From positions 113,075,781-113,139,780 of the forward strand of contig OW121743.1 of assembly GCA_933228675.1 (NCBI GenBank): DNA of 64,000 nucleotides, in the 5' to 3' direction. The notes below the pieces were generated by a model. It was not told the origin of the DNA. It did no database searches and saw only the letters and a list, made by a program, of their open reading frames with translations. Numbering within the stretch: position 1 is the stretch's first letter; every line of letters begins with the position of its first letter. The DNA is from Stomorhina lunata. Its lineage: Eukaryota; Arthropoda; Insecta; Diptera; Rhiniidae. The translations under genes were made by a program, and so were the position numbers. Below, one piece after another: positions 63,628 through 64,000 of this stretch.

Positions 63628-63985
63628 CGAAGGCTGAGCATATTTTAGAATCCCTTAGGCTTCGTACTTGAGCGCATATTCCCCAAATTCGTAGATTTCT
63701 TTGACTTCGTCTTTCCGTGGAAGTTTCGGACGTCCTTTTCTAACTTTTTCATAGTAATTGCTTTTTTTTTCAGGGGTGGGTTAATAGCCCAACATCCCAA
63801 CCCAGATTTTTATCGTTATTATGGGAGAACTCGCAGCACATGTTAGCTTACTTCATTGACGGGTGTTAACGTAGTTCCCCGGGTGATACTACGAAGAGGT
63901 CAGTGTCCACAGTTGAGATGTAGAGTAACCAAGATAAGTTTGGGCTTACCAAGTCTTAATTAATATTATCATTATCATGAAGGGT
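63628..63985 (-). mobile_element. LINE 3'-terminal relic, copy 2
   Basis: The inverse of this segment matches 48990-49340: CAACTGTGGACACTGACCTC, AACATGTGC, AATTACTATGAAAAAG and ATTCTAAAATATGCT. It includes a KGRPKLPRKDEV reading equivalent to the RWKDQV segment of copy 1. It has decayed further than copy 1. Confidence 0.5.
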
Positions 63986-64000
63986 CTTCTAAAGGAGTAA

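Overview
The window looks like non-coding-rich nuclear DNA of a higher fly (Diptera, Brachycera; probably a calyptrate such as a blow fly or house-fly relative). The reasons are very high A+T, short GT/AG introns of 53-70 bp, fly-type Ser/Asn/Gln-rich protein tails, and interspersed repeats of the kind common in muscoid flies. The species assignment is inference.

Only one intact host gene is clear. A fly Ocrl orthologue (inositol polyphosphate 5-phosphatase, PH-like + 5-phosphatase + ASH + RhoGAP-like) lies on the minus strand, 44294-50789. It can be assembled into ten exons (2754 nt, 917 aa) with every splice phase consistent. A second, unrecognised candidate exon sits inside a near-perfect 767-bp tandem duplication at 52181-53714.

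The left part is dominated by tandem arrays: a 31-bp palindromic satellite (2331-3950), a 12-bp satellite (5430-7624, with a small inverted array at 9750-9968), a long 125-bp satellite with higher-order structure (10300-21735), a 32-bp palindromic satellite (30426-31850), and a 31-bp inverted-repeat satellite (33239-35880, with a diverged version at 37260-39660). A decayed relative of the 32-bp satellite fills intron 5 of Ocrl. By eye, about a third of the window is satellite.

The rest is a mosaic of broken transposable elements: Tc1/mariner-superfamily transposase (1-1018), an R1-like LINE 3' end (9157-9750), hairpin-tipped dispersed repeats (22953-24019, 25402-27802, 28085-28892), LINE fragments (40970-41350, 49150-49340, 61207-62285), a mariner fragment (56900-57240), a pogo-like element with clean ends (59344-60367), and several MITE or fold-back elements. 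A 620-bp inverted repeat (36010-36635 and 40180-40815) encloses the diverged 31-bp array. No CRISPR, rRNA or intact tRNA was seen, and I found no new multi-gene system. The most unusual content is the set of palindrome-built satellites sharing one core and a period near three helical turns.
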